From positions 25,172,001-25,236,000 of the forward strand of contig JBHGNT010000001.1 of the NCBI GenBank assembly GCA_043228905.1: a stretch of DNA of 64,000 bases, read 5' to 3'. Position 1 is the stretch's first letter. Each line of letters starts with the position of its first letter. Positions 41,980-53,250 of this stretch are shown here, piece by piece. Source of the stretch: Azolla caroliniana (Eukaryota; Polypodiophyta). A program made the position numbers and the translations under genes. A model generated the notes under the pieces. That model did no database searches, was not told the origin of the DNA, and saw only the letters and a program-made list of their open reading frames with translations.

Positions 41980-42598
41980 TGTCGTGAAGAAAACCGTCCA
42001 CAAGCGAAATCGGTGCACAGGAGCGTAGGAACCGGCTCTTCTCGAATGTTGTCCATAGAAGATCCTAGGCGGGTAGATTTAGTGGGTAGGAAGTAAAGGG
42101 GAAACGGCTCCTTCCTTGCCTATAAAAAGGAGGGAGACGAGAAGGGGGAGGGGGATCGCGGAGAGTCGAGGACGAAGTGCTGTCGGTTTGCGTGCGAAGG
42201 CTCTCTCTCTCTCTCTGGTTCGCAAACTCCATAGCTTCCTTCTGTGCAGGTTTCGGGAGGCTCGCGCTGCTCTGAGGAATGCCCGAGTGCTTCCGGCAGC
42301 ACCTCCAACCTGCTCCTGTCTTTCTGTGCGTTTACGAACAGGCATCGGCATCTGTTCGCCGGCCTATTCGATTGTAACCGACTTCGTGTTTTGTTGCTTC
42401 CGTGTTCTTGTTTTTGTCTTTGTTAATACATACATACATTCGTGTCTCTCTGTGTCGCTGTCCCACTCGCGTCTTTGTGTCAAAGGGCCGTGTCCCTGTG
42501 AATCTATAGTGGGTCTCTTGTCCTTTCTCTCTTGCTCTTCGGTACAGGACCCCTGAGGTCCCGCCTCATTCCACGCATCCGCGAGGAAAACCTCGACA
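41980..42598 (+). repeat. Ty3-E 3' LTR (619 bp), preceded by polypurine tract
   Basis: aggtgggggcgga precedes the TG. TATAAAAA is at 42121-42128. The end ACCTCGACA is followed by gcgg, the target duplication. Confidence 0.93.
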
Positions 42599-44568
42599 GC
42601 GGTCTTGTAGAGGATGCCGCAATCCATTGTGCCACTCACGTATCGTAGAACTCGCTTAGCGCAATCCAAGTGAGTATCACACGGTGTTTGCATGAATTGG
42701 CTAAGGAGGCCGACCGGATAACTGAGATCGGGTCGTGTGATCGTGAGGTAGATGAGACTCCCGATGAGTTGCCGATATTGAGTCGGCTCACACGCTTTGG
42801 TGCCGGAGTGCGCATCTAATTTGAGATTACGATCGAGCGGGGTTGCCACGCATTTGCACTCAGCCATCCCGAACTTGTATAACAAGTTGACGATGTAGTG
42901 CCATTGAGAGATCATGATTCCGGCCGGAGTCCGAATTGCCTCGATGCCGAGGAAGTAGTGGAGCTCCTGCATGTCCGTCATCTCGAACTTGTCGGAAAGG
43001 AGGGATTTGACCTTATTGATTTCGACGAGATGCTCACCTCCAATGACTAGGTCATCCACATATAAGATGATGACAATCGGACTTGCGGAATCGCTTCGTA
43101 TGTAGAGGGAGTTGTCCGATTTTGACATACGGAAGCCGATTTGATGAAGATATTGCATTATCTTCGAATGCCAAGCACGCTGTGCTTGCTTGAGGCCGTA
43201 GAGTGGCTTCTTGAGTCGGCATACGGCTTTTGGATGAGTGCTCGATTTGAAGTTGGGTGGTTGGATCATGTACACCTCCTCTTCTAATTCGCCTTGTAGA
43301 AAGGCGTTCTTGACGTCCATTTGATGGAGGTGCCACCCTTTCGCCGCGGCAAGCGCAATTACGGTCTGCACCGTTGTCATCTTTGCCACCGGGGCAAAGG
43401 TCTCTTCGTAGTCGACCCCATGCGTCTGAGCGTATCCTTTCGCTACGAGTCGAGCTTTGTAGCGGTTTACGGAGCCATCCGCGTTATACTTCACCTTGTA
43501 GATCCATCTGCATCCGATCGCCTTTTTGTGTGGTGAGGTGGGAACGAGATCCCACGTCTCGTTCTTCCGTAGTGCCTGCATATCCTCGTTCATTGCTTCG
43601 ATCCATCGCGGGTCCTTCGCGGCTTCCGAAAAGGTTTCCGGCTCCCATACTGTCGCTACCTTCATCATAAAGGCGTAATGGTACGCCATATAATCGTTGT
43701 AGCCGAATCGGCTTACGGGGTTCTTTTCACAAGTGGATCGGCGGAGCTTTTCATTTGCAGAGATGAGGGCTTTCTTGGCTTCGATTGGTACCTCGAAACC
43801 GCCGAACGCACTGTCGAGTGAGTTAGTCGATTCATTGTCGTCGAAGCGATCATCTTCATATTCCGCCATTTTCGCCTTGCCTTTGTCTATCTTCGGGCTA
43901 GGCCGTGATGTGCTTTGATCGCTCAAAGGCTCTTGTGGTCCGCTCAGTCGGGTCGTGATCGGACTTTCTTCGAACATGCGCATAAGATGATCTTCATCCT
44001 CTATCTCTTGTTTGGTGGATTCCGGGTCGAGCGGGGTCGGAATCGAAGTTGTCTCTGGTGCGTACCAGGATGCGGACTCGTCAAAGACGACGTCTCGACT
44101 TACCCGAGATTTTCGAGTTGAGGGGTTGTAGCACTTGTACCCCTTTTGCTCCAGTGAGTATCCTACGAGGATACATTTCTCCGACTTCGAGTCGAGCTTT
44201 TGACGCTTCTCGTCAGGGATGTGCACGTATGCAATAGAGCCGAATATCCGAACATGTGATAGGTTCGGCTTCTTTCCAAAGAATCTTTCGTACGGAGTGA
44301 CCTCGTGCACGCCGAATGTTGTGCACCGGTTCATTAGGTAGACGTCCGTATTTGCCGCTTTGGCCCAATATGAGTTGGGCATATGCTTCTCGTTCATCAT
44401 GGCCCGCACTACTTCGAGGATGTGCCGATTTTTGCGCTCGGCTACTCCGTTTTGTTGCGGAGTGTGTCGGCAAGTGAATTCTCGCCGAATTCCTTCCTTT
44501 CGGAGATACGTCGTGAAATCGTCCGAGAAGTACTCCTTGCCGCCATCCGATCGAAGACATCGTACATG
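42599..44568 (-). pseudogene. Copia-C pol, part 2 (integrase core, RT, RNase H start)
   Basis: It continues the C polyprotein after a TGA at 44571-44569: LRSDGGKEYF (second Asp), NGVAERKN (Glu), YVHIPDEKRQKL, then RT with KARLVAKGYAQTHGVDY, MDVKNAFLQGELEEEVY, CRLKKPLYGLKQA, ILYVDDLVIGG (YVDD at 43061-43050), TRPDLSYPVGLLSQFMQ and GTMDCGILYKTA at the Ty3-E junction. It is open over ~650 codons, remarkable for this window. Confidence 0.93.
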
Positions 44569-46395
44569 TCAGCCCGTGGCTTTCTCGACTTCATTCTTGA
44601 AATTTTGGAAGTGTCCGAACACTTTGCTCATTTGCCGCATCGGGTAGATCCAAGTGTGCCTAGAAAAGTCGTCGATGAAGAGCATGTAATATCGGCATCC
44701 GCCGAATGTCGCCATTTGAGCCGGACCCCATACATCAGAATGAATTACGTCGAGTAAGCCTTTGCTCACATTCCGCTCCTTCGGAAATGGGTGTCGGTGT
44801 TGCTTGCCGAATTGGCACGCTTCGCATACACCTTCAATCTCCTTCTTTTTGAATGTCGGGAGTCCGATGACGACTCCTTTTGATTTCATTGCTTTGAGTT
44901 TGTTGAGATTGATGTGGCTGATTCGCTTACGCCATAGCTCTATGTCGGAGTCGGCTTTCGTGCTTTTTGTGAACATGGCGGATTTCATCTCGTGCGAATC
45001 GAGAATGAACATCCAACCCTCTCTTCTTCCGCGTGTGATGATTCGGCCTTCTTTTTCGATGAAGCACCCTTCTTGGTCGAATCGTACTTGCATCCCTTGC
45101 TCAACCATTTGGCCGACCGAGACCAAATTCTTTGTGATGGTGGGTACATGCAAGACATTTTTAATGTATGTTTGCTTACCTCTTTCGCCGAACGGAACAT
45201 TGCCGATGTGCTGAATCGGGTGCGTAGTGTCATCTCCGGTTTCGACATAACCGGGTCGCTCTGGCTCTCGAAGTTCGAGAAACCATTCTTTGTGGGATGT
45301 CATATGGTTTGAGGCTCCAGAGTCAACAAACCATAAGTCCTTCAGATTGAGGGCACTAGTTGAGGTAGAGGCCGACATAGACTTTGCTCTATGTTTCATT
45401 ATGAACATTCCGCCACGGTCGGAGTTGTATGCGTACATTCCGCCACGATCCTCGTAGTCGGAGTTGTGCCCGTACATTCCGCTATACTCTTCGTAGTTGG
45501 AATTGTGCGTGTAATTCGTGAGTTGTCGGCTTGTGGAAGCTGATTCACGCATCTTCTTTCGGCACTCTTCTTCGTGGTGGCCGAGCTTTCCGCAATATCC
45601 GCATTCGGTTGCGTTTTGACGGCTCGGGCCGGAGTGGAAGCTCCCCCTTCTTGCGAAGGTTCCTCGTTGGCCTCCGTTTTGCAGCCGAAATTGGGAGTTG
45701 TTGTCGTAGGTCGGACCTCGTCCGCCTTGTCCTTGGCTGAATCGGCCTCTCGCTTGTCCGCGTCCTCTTCCTCCATTAGAGTGCCTATAGAGCATGTGGC
45801 CTTCCGACTCATTGCTCCTTGTACGCACGTGGTTTTCTTCGACCAATAGCATTGATTGGAGCTCGAAGAAGGAGGGAGATTTCTCCCGTGCTAGAACGGT
45901 GGTTCGCATCGCGCCGAACAGTGGTGCGAGGCCGGCGAGGCATATTTGCACCATTTCATCATCATCTATACTTACGCTTATTGAGCCAAGCGAGTCGCAA
46001 AGCTCCTTGATCTTCAAGGTGTATGTCGTGATGGACATGTCCCTTTGTTGAATGTTGTTCAACTCTTGGCGGAGTTGAAGCTTCCTCGCGGTCGTGTTGG
46101 CGGCGAAAATCTTTCGTAGATTTTCCCACGCTTCGTTCGGCGTCTTGGCTTCTCGAATGTAACCGAGCATGTGGTCGTGAACACATGTCGCCAAACAATA
46201 CATCACACGGCTTGCGGCTTGCTCCCATGTCGCGTATCCCAGAGCCGCTTCGGCGGGTCGGTCTTCATGTGCTCCTTTGATGTAGCTCCAATAGCCTTGT
46301 CCGACAAGGTATTGGTGCATCTTGTACTCCCAAGATGCGAAGTTGTTTCGATCTAACTTCTCGGTAGGGAGAGCGCTCCCCATTTGAGTATTCAT
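44569..46395 (-). pseudogene. Copia-C gag, protease and integrase N-part
   Basis: Gag starts MNTQMGSALPTEKLDRNNF, with a UBN2 core. The zinc knuckle CGYCGKLGHHEEEC is near 45609-45568. Protease: LWFVDSGASNHMT. Integrase zinc finger: ELWRKRISHINLNKLK...CEACQFGKQ, in which the first His of HHCC has become Arg. D1 is in VIHSDVWGP. It is open for 608 codons and ends at a TGA that fits CGA to TGA. The same gag start, more decayed, begins copia-D at 52333. Confidence 0.93.
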
Positions 46396-46545
46396 TATGT
46401 CGATTCTTCTTCTTCTTCTTCTTCTCTCTTCGAATGCGAGCTATATAGCGAAGCTACGATAGCTATGAGCTGGTTCTTGGTCGTCGGCGTAGAGCACAAC
46501 ACACGATCACGATGAGGCGAATGGGCTAGATCGAGCTACCAAATT

Positions 46546-46557
46546 GCTCTGATACCA
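46546..46557 (-). other. Copia-C primer-binding site (initiator tRNA-Met)
   Basis: Minus strand TGGTATCAGAGC directly abuts the LTR. Confidence 0.93.
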
Positions 46558-46931
46558 TGTAAAGAATCAAGAGATGGATTCTTGTGAAGCGGAAGAGATG
46601 TGAGTTATGTGTGTGTGTAAGAGAGAGAGAGAGAGAAACATAGAGAATACGCAAGGTAAAGTATATTAGCAAAGGAGAAAGACACAACACTATACAAGGT
46701 GGGAGGAGGGTGCTTTATGTAGTCACCCTCTCTCTTCATTAACTACAAGGCTCATGGAGCATGGGGAATGTGAAAGCTCATAAGTTATGTGTCATAGAAT
46801 ATGATTCTATGACTCATACTAAATGCTAGAATACAAAGAGGTGATTTAATGGTGACTCTTGACCGTTGGAGTGTCTATTCACTCTCAAGGTGAGTTCACA
46901 CACTAGACCAAGTTGAGCTTGATTCTCAACA
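46558..46931 (-). repeat. Copia-C 5' LTR (374 bp)
   Basis: Plus-strand TGTAAAGAATCAAGAG ... GATTCTCAACA. It contains a (GA)n run and a near-perfect inverted repeat gtcatagaatatgattctatgac split over ~23 bp. The last 190 bp match 33713-33899. Confidence 0.9.
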
Positions 46932-47120
46932 AATACAAGTGCCTATTTGTGTGACTCTTCATATCAGGAGTCATAACTATTTATTTAGTTATTTTACAAG
47001 TTTTATTCTTTTCCTTATATTTTCCAACACTATTTACTATAAAAGGAGGTGGAGTGTATTCACACTTGAGTATCCTAGAGTGCATTCCCACACATAGGAA
47101 GTTGAGTTTGATTCTCAACA
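46932..47120 (-). repeat. Copia-D 3' LTR fragment
   Basis: Its end (ggaggtggagt...cttgagtatcctagagtg...gattctcaaca) matches the copia-D 5' LTR at 52738-52843. The other half was probably displaced when copia-C inserted, and may be the D-type part at 33484-33655. The D purine tract (plus-strand cgccccttcaaag) follows. Confidence 0.7.
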
Positions 47121-47758
47121 CGCCCCTTCAAAGACAACTTCCAATCGTCGGATGGTTGGTTCGGATTGGTCTTTGGGTTAGCTTTGAGTTGACTCTGGCG
47201 TCGAATGGCCGGTTCACTCCTCATGTTGCTCCTTACTCCCCCTCAAGCTCGGCTGGTCAATGGTCGAAAGACCTAGGTTCCTCGTGAACTGCTACAGCTT
47301 GTCAACTCCCAGGGCCTTGGTGAAGATGTCGGCCCTCTACAAGTTTGTGTTGATGTGTTGTAGGTCGACAATCTCGGCCAGAACATGTTCTCGGATGAAG
47401 TGATAGTGCACTTCGATATGTTTGGTCCAAGCGTGGAAAATTGGGTTTTTGGCTAGGTGGATGTTGTTCATGTTGTTGCAATAAAATCGGATCCTTGATG
47501 GGAACGCTCAGATCCTTCAGTATTCTCTAGAGCCAAATAACTTCACATGTGGCTACGGTTGCACCCCTGTATTCAGCTTCGATTCTCGACAATGTGACTA
47601 TCGGATGTTTCTTACTACTGTATGATATGGCGCCGCTGCCAAGAGAGAAAACAAATCCGGATATCAATCGGTAGTCAACATCGATATACCCTTTGAGTTG
47701 AATCGGTGTGTTCGATCTGTAGAGGATGCCGAAATCCATCGTCCCACTCACATAACGT

Positions 47759-48421
47759 TGTCGAGGAAATCCTCGTGTGTTCGCAAAATGAAGCAGGACC
47801 ACCAAGGTCCTAGACTGAAAGGATTCGAAGTTTGTACTAGCTTTAACGAAAAAGTATTTAAGATAGCGAGAGATTGAGAGACGAAGATTCTAACTCTAAG
47901 ACAGATTGAGAGAGAAAGAGTGATTTAACCCTTGATTCCAATTATGAGGGAGAAGATACATCACCAATAGGATAACAAGATTTTTTATTATTGTTTTCTT
48001 GATTCAGTACATAGCTTCCCTGATTCTTTTTCCTCCACTCTTTTATAGATGCCCCCATGCTTATGATGCATGCCAGGGTGCAAGACATGCATACAATGCA
48101 TGTTTGCCACTTGGCGCTCATGCATTACATGTGATGCATGATGTCCATGTCACTCATTGAAGCTTGCATGTATGAGAATTTACATGTGAAGAATATAATG
48201 GAAAATACAACTTTTAAAGAAATGGCTTGGCTTAGTGGTAAGTCAATTGTGTTATGTAAGATTGTCCCTCCTTGTGGAGGAGTCGGCCGAAAAGCCGAAA
48301 CGAGAGTTAGTTGGCCGATATCGACCAAAAAAACGAAATGAGAGTTGGTTGGCCGAAATCGACTAAAAAGCCGAAATGGGATTTGGTCGAATGGAAGTCG
48401 GTCAAATAAAAGTTCAGACAA

Positions 48422-48483
<62 letters not shown>

Positions 48484-48646
48484 GTGTGTGAGATAAGTTA
48501 GTATATATAGAGAGAGTCATATTAGTTGCATATATATGTGGGATAACACACTGAGAAATAACAGTAAGAGAAGCGCAAAAGTGAACCCTTCTCGGTTTTC
48601 TCTTTTCCACGTGATTTTCACACCATTGCCGAAAATCTTCACGACA
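47759..48646 (-). mobile_element. Solo LTR (888 bp) inside copia-D, 4-bp target ACGT
   Basis: On the minus strand it starts TGTCGTGAAGATTTTCGG and ends GGATTTCCTCGACA, flanked by acgt (47755-47758 and 48647-48650). It is the same family as 39649-40763. Excision of the element plus one ACGT leaves the copia-D RNase H frame intact, confirming the exact 4-bp duplication. Confidence 0.88.
48422..48484. repeat. (AC)n(AT)n microsatellite
   Basis: About 24 AC units followed by TA units, inside the solo LTR. Confidence 0.95.
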
Positions 48647-50697
48647 ACGTAACACTTGCTTAGCACAGTCCAAGTGAATGTTTCCTGGTGTCTGCATGAA
48701 CTGGCTAAGGAGGCCTACTGGGTAACTAAGATCAGGCCGAGTGATGGTGAGATAGATGAGGCTTCCGACTAGTTGAAGATAGTAGGTCGGCTCGCACACA
48801 TTTGTACTGGAATCGACATCTAGCTGAAGGTTTCGATCGAGAGGGGTAGTGATGGGCTTACACTCTGTCATCCCAAACTTGTAAAGAAGATTGAAAATAT
48901 AGTGTCGTTGGAAGAACATGATGTCGTCATGTGTTCGGATTACTTCTATTCCTAAGAAGTAATGGAGCTCCTTCATGTCTTTCATTTTGAATCAGTTGGA
49001 GAGGAGCTTCTTGATGTGCTCAATATCTACTAAATGCTCTCCTCCTATGACCAAGTCATCCACATAAATGATGATAAATACTTGTCGTCTAGAGTCGCTT
49101 CGGATGAATAGAGAGTTGTCGGACTTGGACATGTTGAAACCGATTTGATGACGATATTGGGTTATCTTCGAGTGTCAGGCTCTAGGTGCCTTCCTGAGGC
49201 TGTAGAGAGGCTTTTTAAGTCGACATACTGCTAGTGGGTGAGTGCTTGAGTTGACGCCTGGTGGTTGTACCATGTATACTTCCTTATCTAATTCGCCTTG
49301 GAGGAAGGCGTTCTTCATGTTCATTTGGTGGAGGTGCCACCCTTTTGTTGCTGCAAGCGCGATCACGGTTCGAATTGTAGTCATCTTTGCCACCAGACAA
49401 AGGTCTCTTTGTAATCGACCCCATGTGTTTGAGCAGATACCGTTTTGCCACAACCCGACCCTTGTAGCGATTGACAATGCCATAAGCATTGTGCTTCACC
49501 GTAAATATCCATTATCATCCGATTGCCTTGTGATGGGTAATGAGGGAATGAGGTCTTGTGTCTCGTTTTTAGAAAGCGCTTGCATTTCCTCGTTCATCGC
49601 TTCGACCCATCACGGGTCCTTTGCATCTTTGGAAAATGTTTTCGGCTCTCAAACTATAGCCACTTTTATCATGAATGCATAATGAAATGCCATGTGGTCA
49701 TTGTAGCCAATTGGTTGACTACGTTCTTTTCTCTAGTGGAGCGATGTGGTTCTCCTTGTGCCCGCATGATGGGCGCATCTAGTCCACCATACTCACTGTC
49801 GGGTGAGTGATCCAATTCGACTTCATTGAGCTCATGTGGTCCACTCAATCTGGTTGAGAGGGGACTTTCCTCTGTTGTGAGCCTTAGTCAATCAACTTCC
49901 TCTGGATCGATTATTTCAAAATTGGTTTCGATTGGTTCAGGTGGAGTTGAATCGGTTCTGTACCAGGATGCCGATTCATCGAATACGACATCCCTACTCA
50001 CTCGAACCTTTTTGTAGAGGGGTTGAAGCACTTATACCCTTTTTGTTCGAGCGAGTACCCCACAAGGATGCATTTCTCTGAATTGGAATCCAACTTTTGC
50101 CGCTTTTCATTGGGAATGTGCACGTATGCAATCGAGCCGAATATCTTGATGTGGGATAGGTCCGGTTTCTTACTATAAGACTTCTCATGGGGGGTAACAT
50201 CAACGATTCATCATATACACGACTGTATTTTCCGCTTCAGCCCAATATGACTTTGGCAGATGTTTCTCGTTCATCATTGCCCTTGCCACCTCAAGTATGT
50301 GCCAATTCTTGTGTTCGGCTACTCCATTCTACTGAGGTGTGTGTCAACTGGTAAACTCCCGTCGGATTCCTTCTTGTTGAAGGTCTGTTGTAAAGGCGTT
50401 GGAGAAGTACTCTATGTCATTGTCCGATCGAAGGCATCGGACATGCCGACCGGTTGCCTTTTCGACTTCGTTTTTGAACTTTTGGAAGTGTCTGAACAGT
50501 TCTCTCTTCTACCGCATAGGGTAGATCTAGGTGTTCTTGGAGAAGTCGTCGATGAATGTCACATAGTATCGGCAACCACCAAATGTTGTCGTTTGGGCTG
50601 GTCCCCATACATCTTAATGTACTACATCCAGGATTCCTTTGCTCACATTCCTCTCTTTCAGGAACGGTTGATGATGCTATTTGCCGAACTAGCAGGC

Positions 50698-50856
50698 TTC
50701 ACATACGTTGGTACTCTCCTTTTCGGTAAAAGTCAGAGGTTTGATGAAGAGTCCTTTCAATTGCATTCTTTTGAGCTTTTGGAGGTTTCACATACGCTGA
50801 TACTCTCCTTTTCGGTAAAAGTCGGAAGTCTGATGACGAGTCCTTTCGATTGCTCC
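50698..50856. repeat. Tandem duplication (~90-bp period) in copia-D pol
   Basis: ttcacatacgYtgRtactctc and the following cttttcggtaaaagtcRga occur at 50698 and 50788, at the site where gag-protease sequence has been lost. Confidence 0.85.
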
Positions 50857-51183
50857 CCCTTCTTCCGAACGCTCCGCCTCACGCGGTCGAAACGTCTTGT
50901 CGGTAGTAGAAGTTATGTTCTCAAGGTTGCTCTTGGTTGTGTCGGCCTTGGCCGAATCACCCTCTTCTTCTACGACCTTGTCCTCTTCCTCCATCAAAGT
51001 TCGAATAGAGCATGTGTCCTTCCTGCGCATTGCTTCTTGTTCGAACATGATTCTCCTCGACCAACAACATTGACTGGAGATCGAAGGAGGGTGGATTCTC
51101 CCTCGCGAGGACTTTTGACTGAATGCCTTTGAACCGAGGTGCAAAGCCTCCAAGGCAAATCTGCACCATTTCATTGTTGTCAG

Positions 51184-51853
51184 TGCTTGGGATATGTCCC
51201 CCCTAGTGGGAGGAAGATCTGACTGTCTGGAAAGCCGACAGTTGAGAAGCCGAGTTGATGAGCGACTCGGCCGAGAGTTTGTTGGGATATGTCCCTCAAG
51301 TGGGAGGAAGATCCAACCGTCCAGAAAGCCGATAGTTGAGGAGCCAAGTTGATGAGCGACTCAGTCGAAGCCGATAGGCCTAGGCCGAAACCAGAATCGT
51401 GTAAATAGCCAACTCCGGAGACTATACTTGTAAATAGTCTAAGTGTGCGCTCCACGTGGGCTACGTATGTATATAACCAGAAAGTTGCGTAAGTACATAT
51501 GCAACTAGGGCAAACTTTTAGTTAGTGTGTTAGTGAGACGAACAGAGTAAGAGAATGAGTGAGAGAAGAAGAGAGAGAAGTGTGAGCCGCGCCATAGCTG
51601 TGTGAGTAACAGTAGACGGGAAGAGCCCTGTGTGGCTGATACACTCGACAAAGTGTTGTATTCCTCTCGGTGTTGTATATCCACTTTGTATAGTGAAGAA
51701 ATCTGTTCACCCGTGGTTTTCCCTGTTTTAGGGTTTCCACGTAAATCTCTGTGCACCATTGTTCATCTTGTCTTTTCTTTGGCATATTTCTGTGATTCGT
51801 ATTTCAGCACTGTATATTCATTGTGATTTATATTCCGCATCGATTTCTCATCA
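51184..51853 (+). mobile_element. Solo LTR (~670 bp) inside copia-D gag, with long flanking duplication
   Basis: It starts TGCTTGGGATATGTCCC and ends TTTCTCATCA. Its first ~100 bp are tandemly duplicated (second copy from about 51283, TGTTGGGATATGTCCC). The gtggttttccc...agggtttccac motif near 51711 is shared with copia-B LTRs. The flanking gag sequence is duplicated over at least 53 bp (51131-51183 and 51854-51906, identical), far more than a normal 5-bp target duplication. Confidence 0.8.
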
Positions 51854-52474
51854 GAACCGAGGTGCAAAGCCTCCAAGGCAAATCTGCACCATTTCATTGT
51901 TGTCAGTGCCAACATTGATCGACATGAGGGCATTGCATGGCTCCTTGATCTTCAAGGTGTAGTTGCCGATTCACATGTCCCTTTGTAGCATACCGTTCAC
52001 CTCTTGATGGAGTTGAAGCTTTCTTGCAATCGTTTTTTCTGCAAAAATCTTCTTTAGGTTCCACCACGCCTCCTTCGGCATTTTGGCCTCTCGGATCTAG
52101 CCCAACATGTGATCATGGACGCATGATGCAAGGCAGTACAACACACGACTCACCTCTTGCTCCCAAGTTGGGTAGTCAGCATGTGTTGGGTTGGGTTGAT
52201 TTTCGTTTGCTCCTTCAATGTAACTCCAATTGCCTTGGCCGACAAGGTATTGGTGCATCTTATACTCCCAAGATGCAAAGTTGTTTCTGTCGAGCTTCTC
52301 GATAGGAAGAGCACATCCCATCTGAGTGTTCATGTCGAGGTTTTTCTTCTTCTTTGATGCGAACTTTGCAGATTGCTGCTACAACGATCAACCGGTTCTT
52401 TCTGAATGCGGGATTGGGCACAACACACGCAGAGACAATGGGTTTCAATCAAGCAACCACTCGCTCTGATACCA

Positions 52475-52843
52475 TGTAAAGAATCGAGGGATGATTTTGT
52501 GCAATGGAAGAACTGTGTGTGTAGAGAGAGAGAGTTACATAAACACAAAAAATTGTATTACAAGGAAAACTAGAATGACCAACAATTACAAAGAGAAGGA
52601 AAAGATGCTTATGTAGTTACCTTCTCTCTAGGTTCTCTCACTAGAGTCGCCTCTTGGGAAAGAGGTCAAGTCTTAACTACGTATAGAATATGTGTCATAG
52701 AACATTAATATCTTATGACACACTAGTTACTATACAAGGAGGTGGAGTCTTCACACACTTGAGTATCCTAGAGTGTGTTCCCACACACTTGAGTATCCTA
52801 GAGTGTGTTCCTACACACAAGAAGTTGAGTTTGATTCTCAACA
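52475..52843 (-). repeat. Copia-D 5' LTR (369 bp)
   Basis: Plus-strand TGTAAAGAATCGAGGG ... GATTCTCAACA. It contains an inverted repeat (tgtcatagaac...tatgacac) and a 30-bp tandem duplication (acacacttgagtatcctaga at about 52755 and 52785). Confidence 0.9.
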
Positions 52844-53156
52844 CTGGCAAAAATGGATCATATATGCTCACAAAGATCATATCTATGGATAGACTCAGTG
52901 CTTGTCGACGGAGGACAGGTGTCATAGATACACCAAGCACGGACTAGGATGGAGCACAGATGATGGGGCTACGAGCGACAGATGAACTTGGAGCTAGATG
53001 TGACAAGGCTAGGAACTCTAGATGTTGTGAGCGACATGAGGGCATGAAGACAGAAATAAAGATCAAGGAGACAAAGATGAGGCGAAACGAGAATACTAGA
53101 TTGATGTGTCAATAACTGGTGTTGAATCCCTTGAAAGAGACCAAGGAGGTTACAAG

Positions 53157-53250
53157 TATTTATACATGTTCCGAGATTGAATTTCTCTAGAATATACTCG
53201 TCTAGAATATGTCGTACAATATTTCTAGAATATACTACTTACTAGAATAT
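53157..53250 (-). promoter_or_regulatory. LARD LTR promoter: TATA box with clustered HSE-like motifs
   Basis: The minus strand has TATAAATA (53164-53157). Upstream on that strand are ttctctagaa (53183-53192), tctagaa (53201-53207), ttctagaa (53223-53230, a perfect TTCnnGAA pair) and ctagaa (53242-53247). The other LTR keeps the same layout (55553-55645). The resemblance is to heat-shock elements, as in the Arabidopsis ONSEN LTR; function is inferred. Confidence 0.45.

Larger units (their letters stand above)
34608..42598 (+). mobile_element. Ty3-type LTR retrotransposon E (7.99 kb) with tRNA-Trp primer site
   Basis: LTRs 34608-35238 and 41980-42598 start TGTCGTGAAGAAAACC and end ACCTCGACA. 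The target duplication is exactly 4 bp (GCGG): deleting the element and one copy restores the copia-C reading frame. Order is gag, protease, RT, RNase H, integrase. A solo LTR (39649-40763) splits RNase H from integrase. The element is GC- and CpG-rich compared with its surroundings. The polyprotein has nonsense codons and an integrase deletion. Confidence 0.95.
33484..46931 (-). mobile_element. Copia-C: nearly complete Ty1/copia element, minus strand, split by a Ty3 element
   Basis: 5' LTR 46931-46558, primer site 46557-46546, polyprotein from 46395, 3' LTR position 33899-33484 (chimeric). The Ty3 element 34608-42598 is inserted into its RNase H with a 4-bp GCGG duplication. Apart from this, only two nonsense codons are visible (44571-44569 and 34407-34405). 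It is the least decayed copia in the window after removal of the insert. Confidence 0.9.
47275..52333 (-). pseudogene. Copia-D gag-pol pseudogene
   Basis: Gag: MNTQMGCALPIEKLDRNNF (52333), VLYCLASCVHDHMLG, ENHVRTRSN near 51050. The part between gag and integrase is largely missing (around 50700-50860, where a short tandem duplication sits). Integrase remnants lie at about 50600-50000; RT with KNAFLQGELDKEVYM (49310) and a YVDDLV-type box near 49060; HYFLGIEVIRTHDDIM (48960); RNase H with FVFSLGSGAISYSSKKHPI (about 47690-47600). Frames change often. Where the solo LTR at 47759-48646 is removed with one ACGT copy, KQVLRYVSGTM reads through. Confidence 0.85.
46932..52843 (-). mobile_element. Copia-D: decayed relative of copia-C, minus strand
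   Basis: 5' LTR 52843-52475, primer site tggtatcagagc 52474-52463, gag start at 52333, pol down to about 47275, 3' LTR fragment 47120-46932. It is interrupted by solo LTRs at 47759-48646 and 51184-51853. It shares gag, RT and LTR ends with copia-C but has many stops and lacks the zinc-knuckle/protease region. Confidence 0.88.

Noticed and set aside
42364-44409. A single 681-codon minus-strand gene
   Set aside because: Its last ~80 codons lie in the LTR of Ty3-E; the open frame merely continues by chance past the insertion point at 42598.
48125-48985. A 286-codon minus-strand gene
   Set aside because: It is a chimera: copia-D RT/RNase H sequence that runs into the solo LTR at 48646, including its AC microsatellite.
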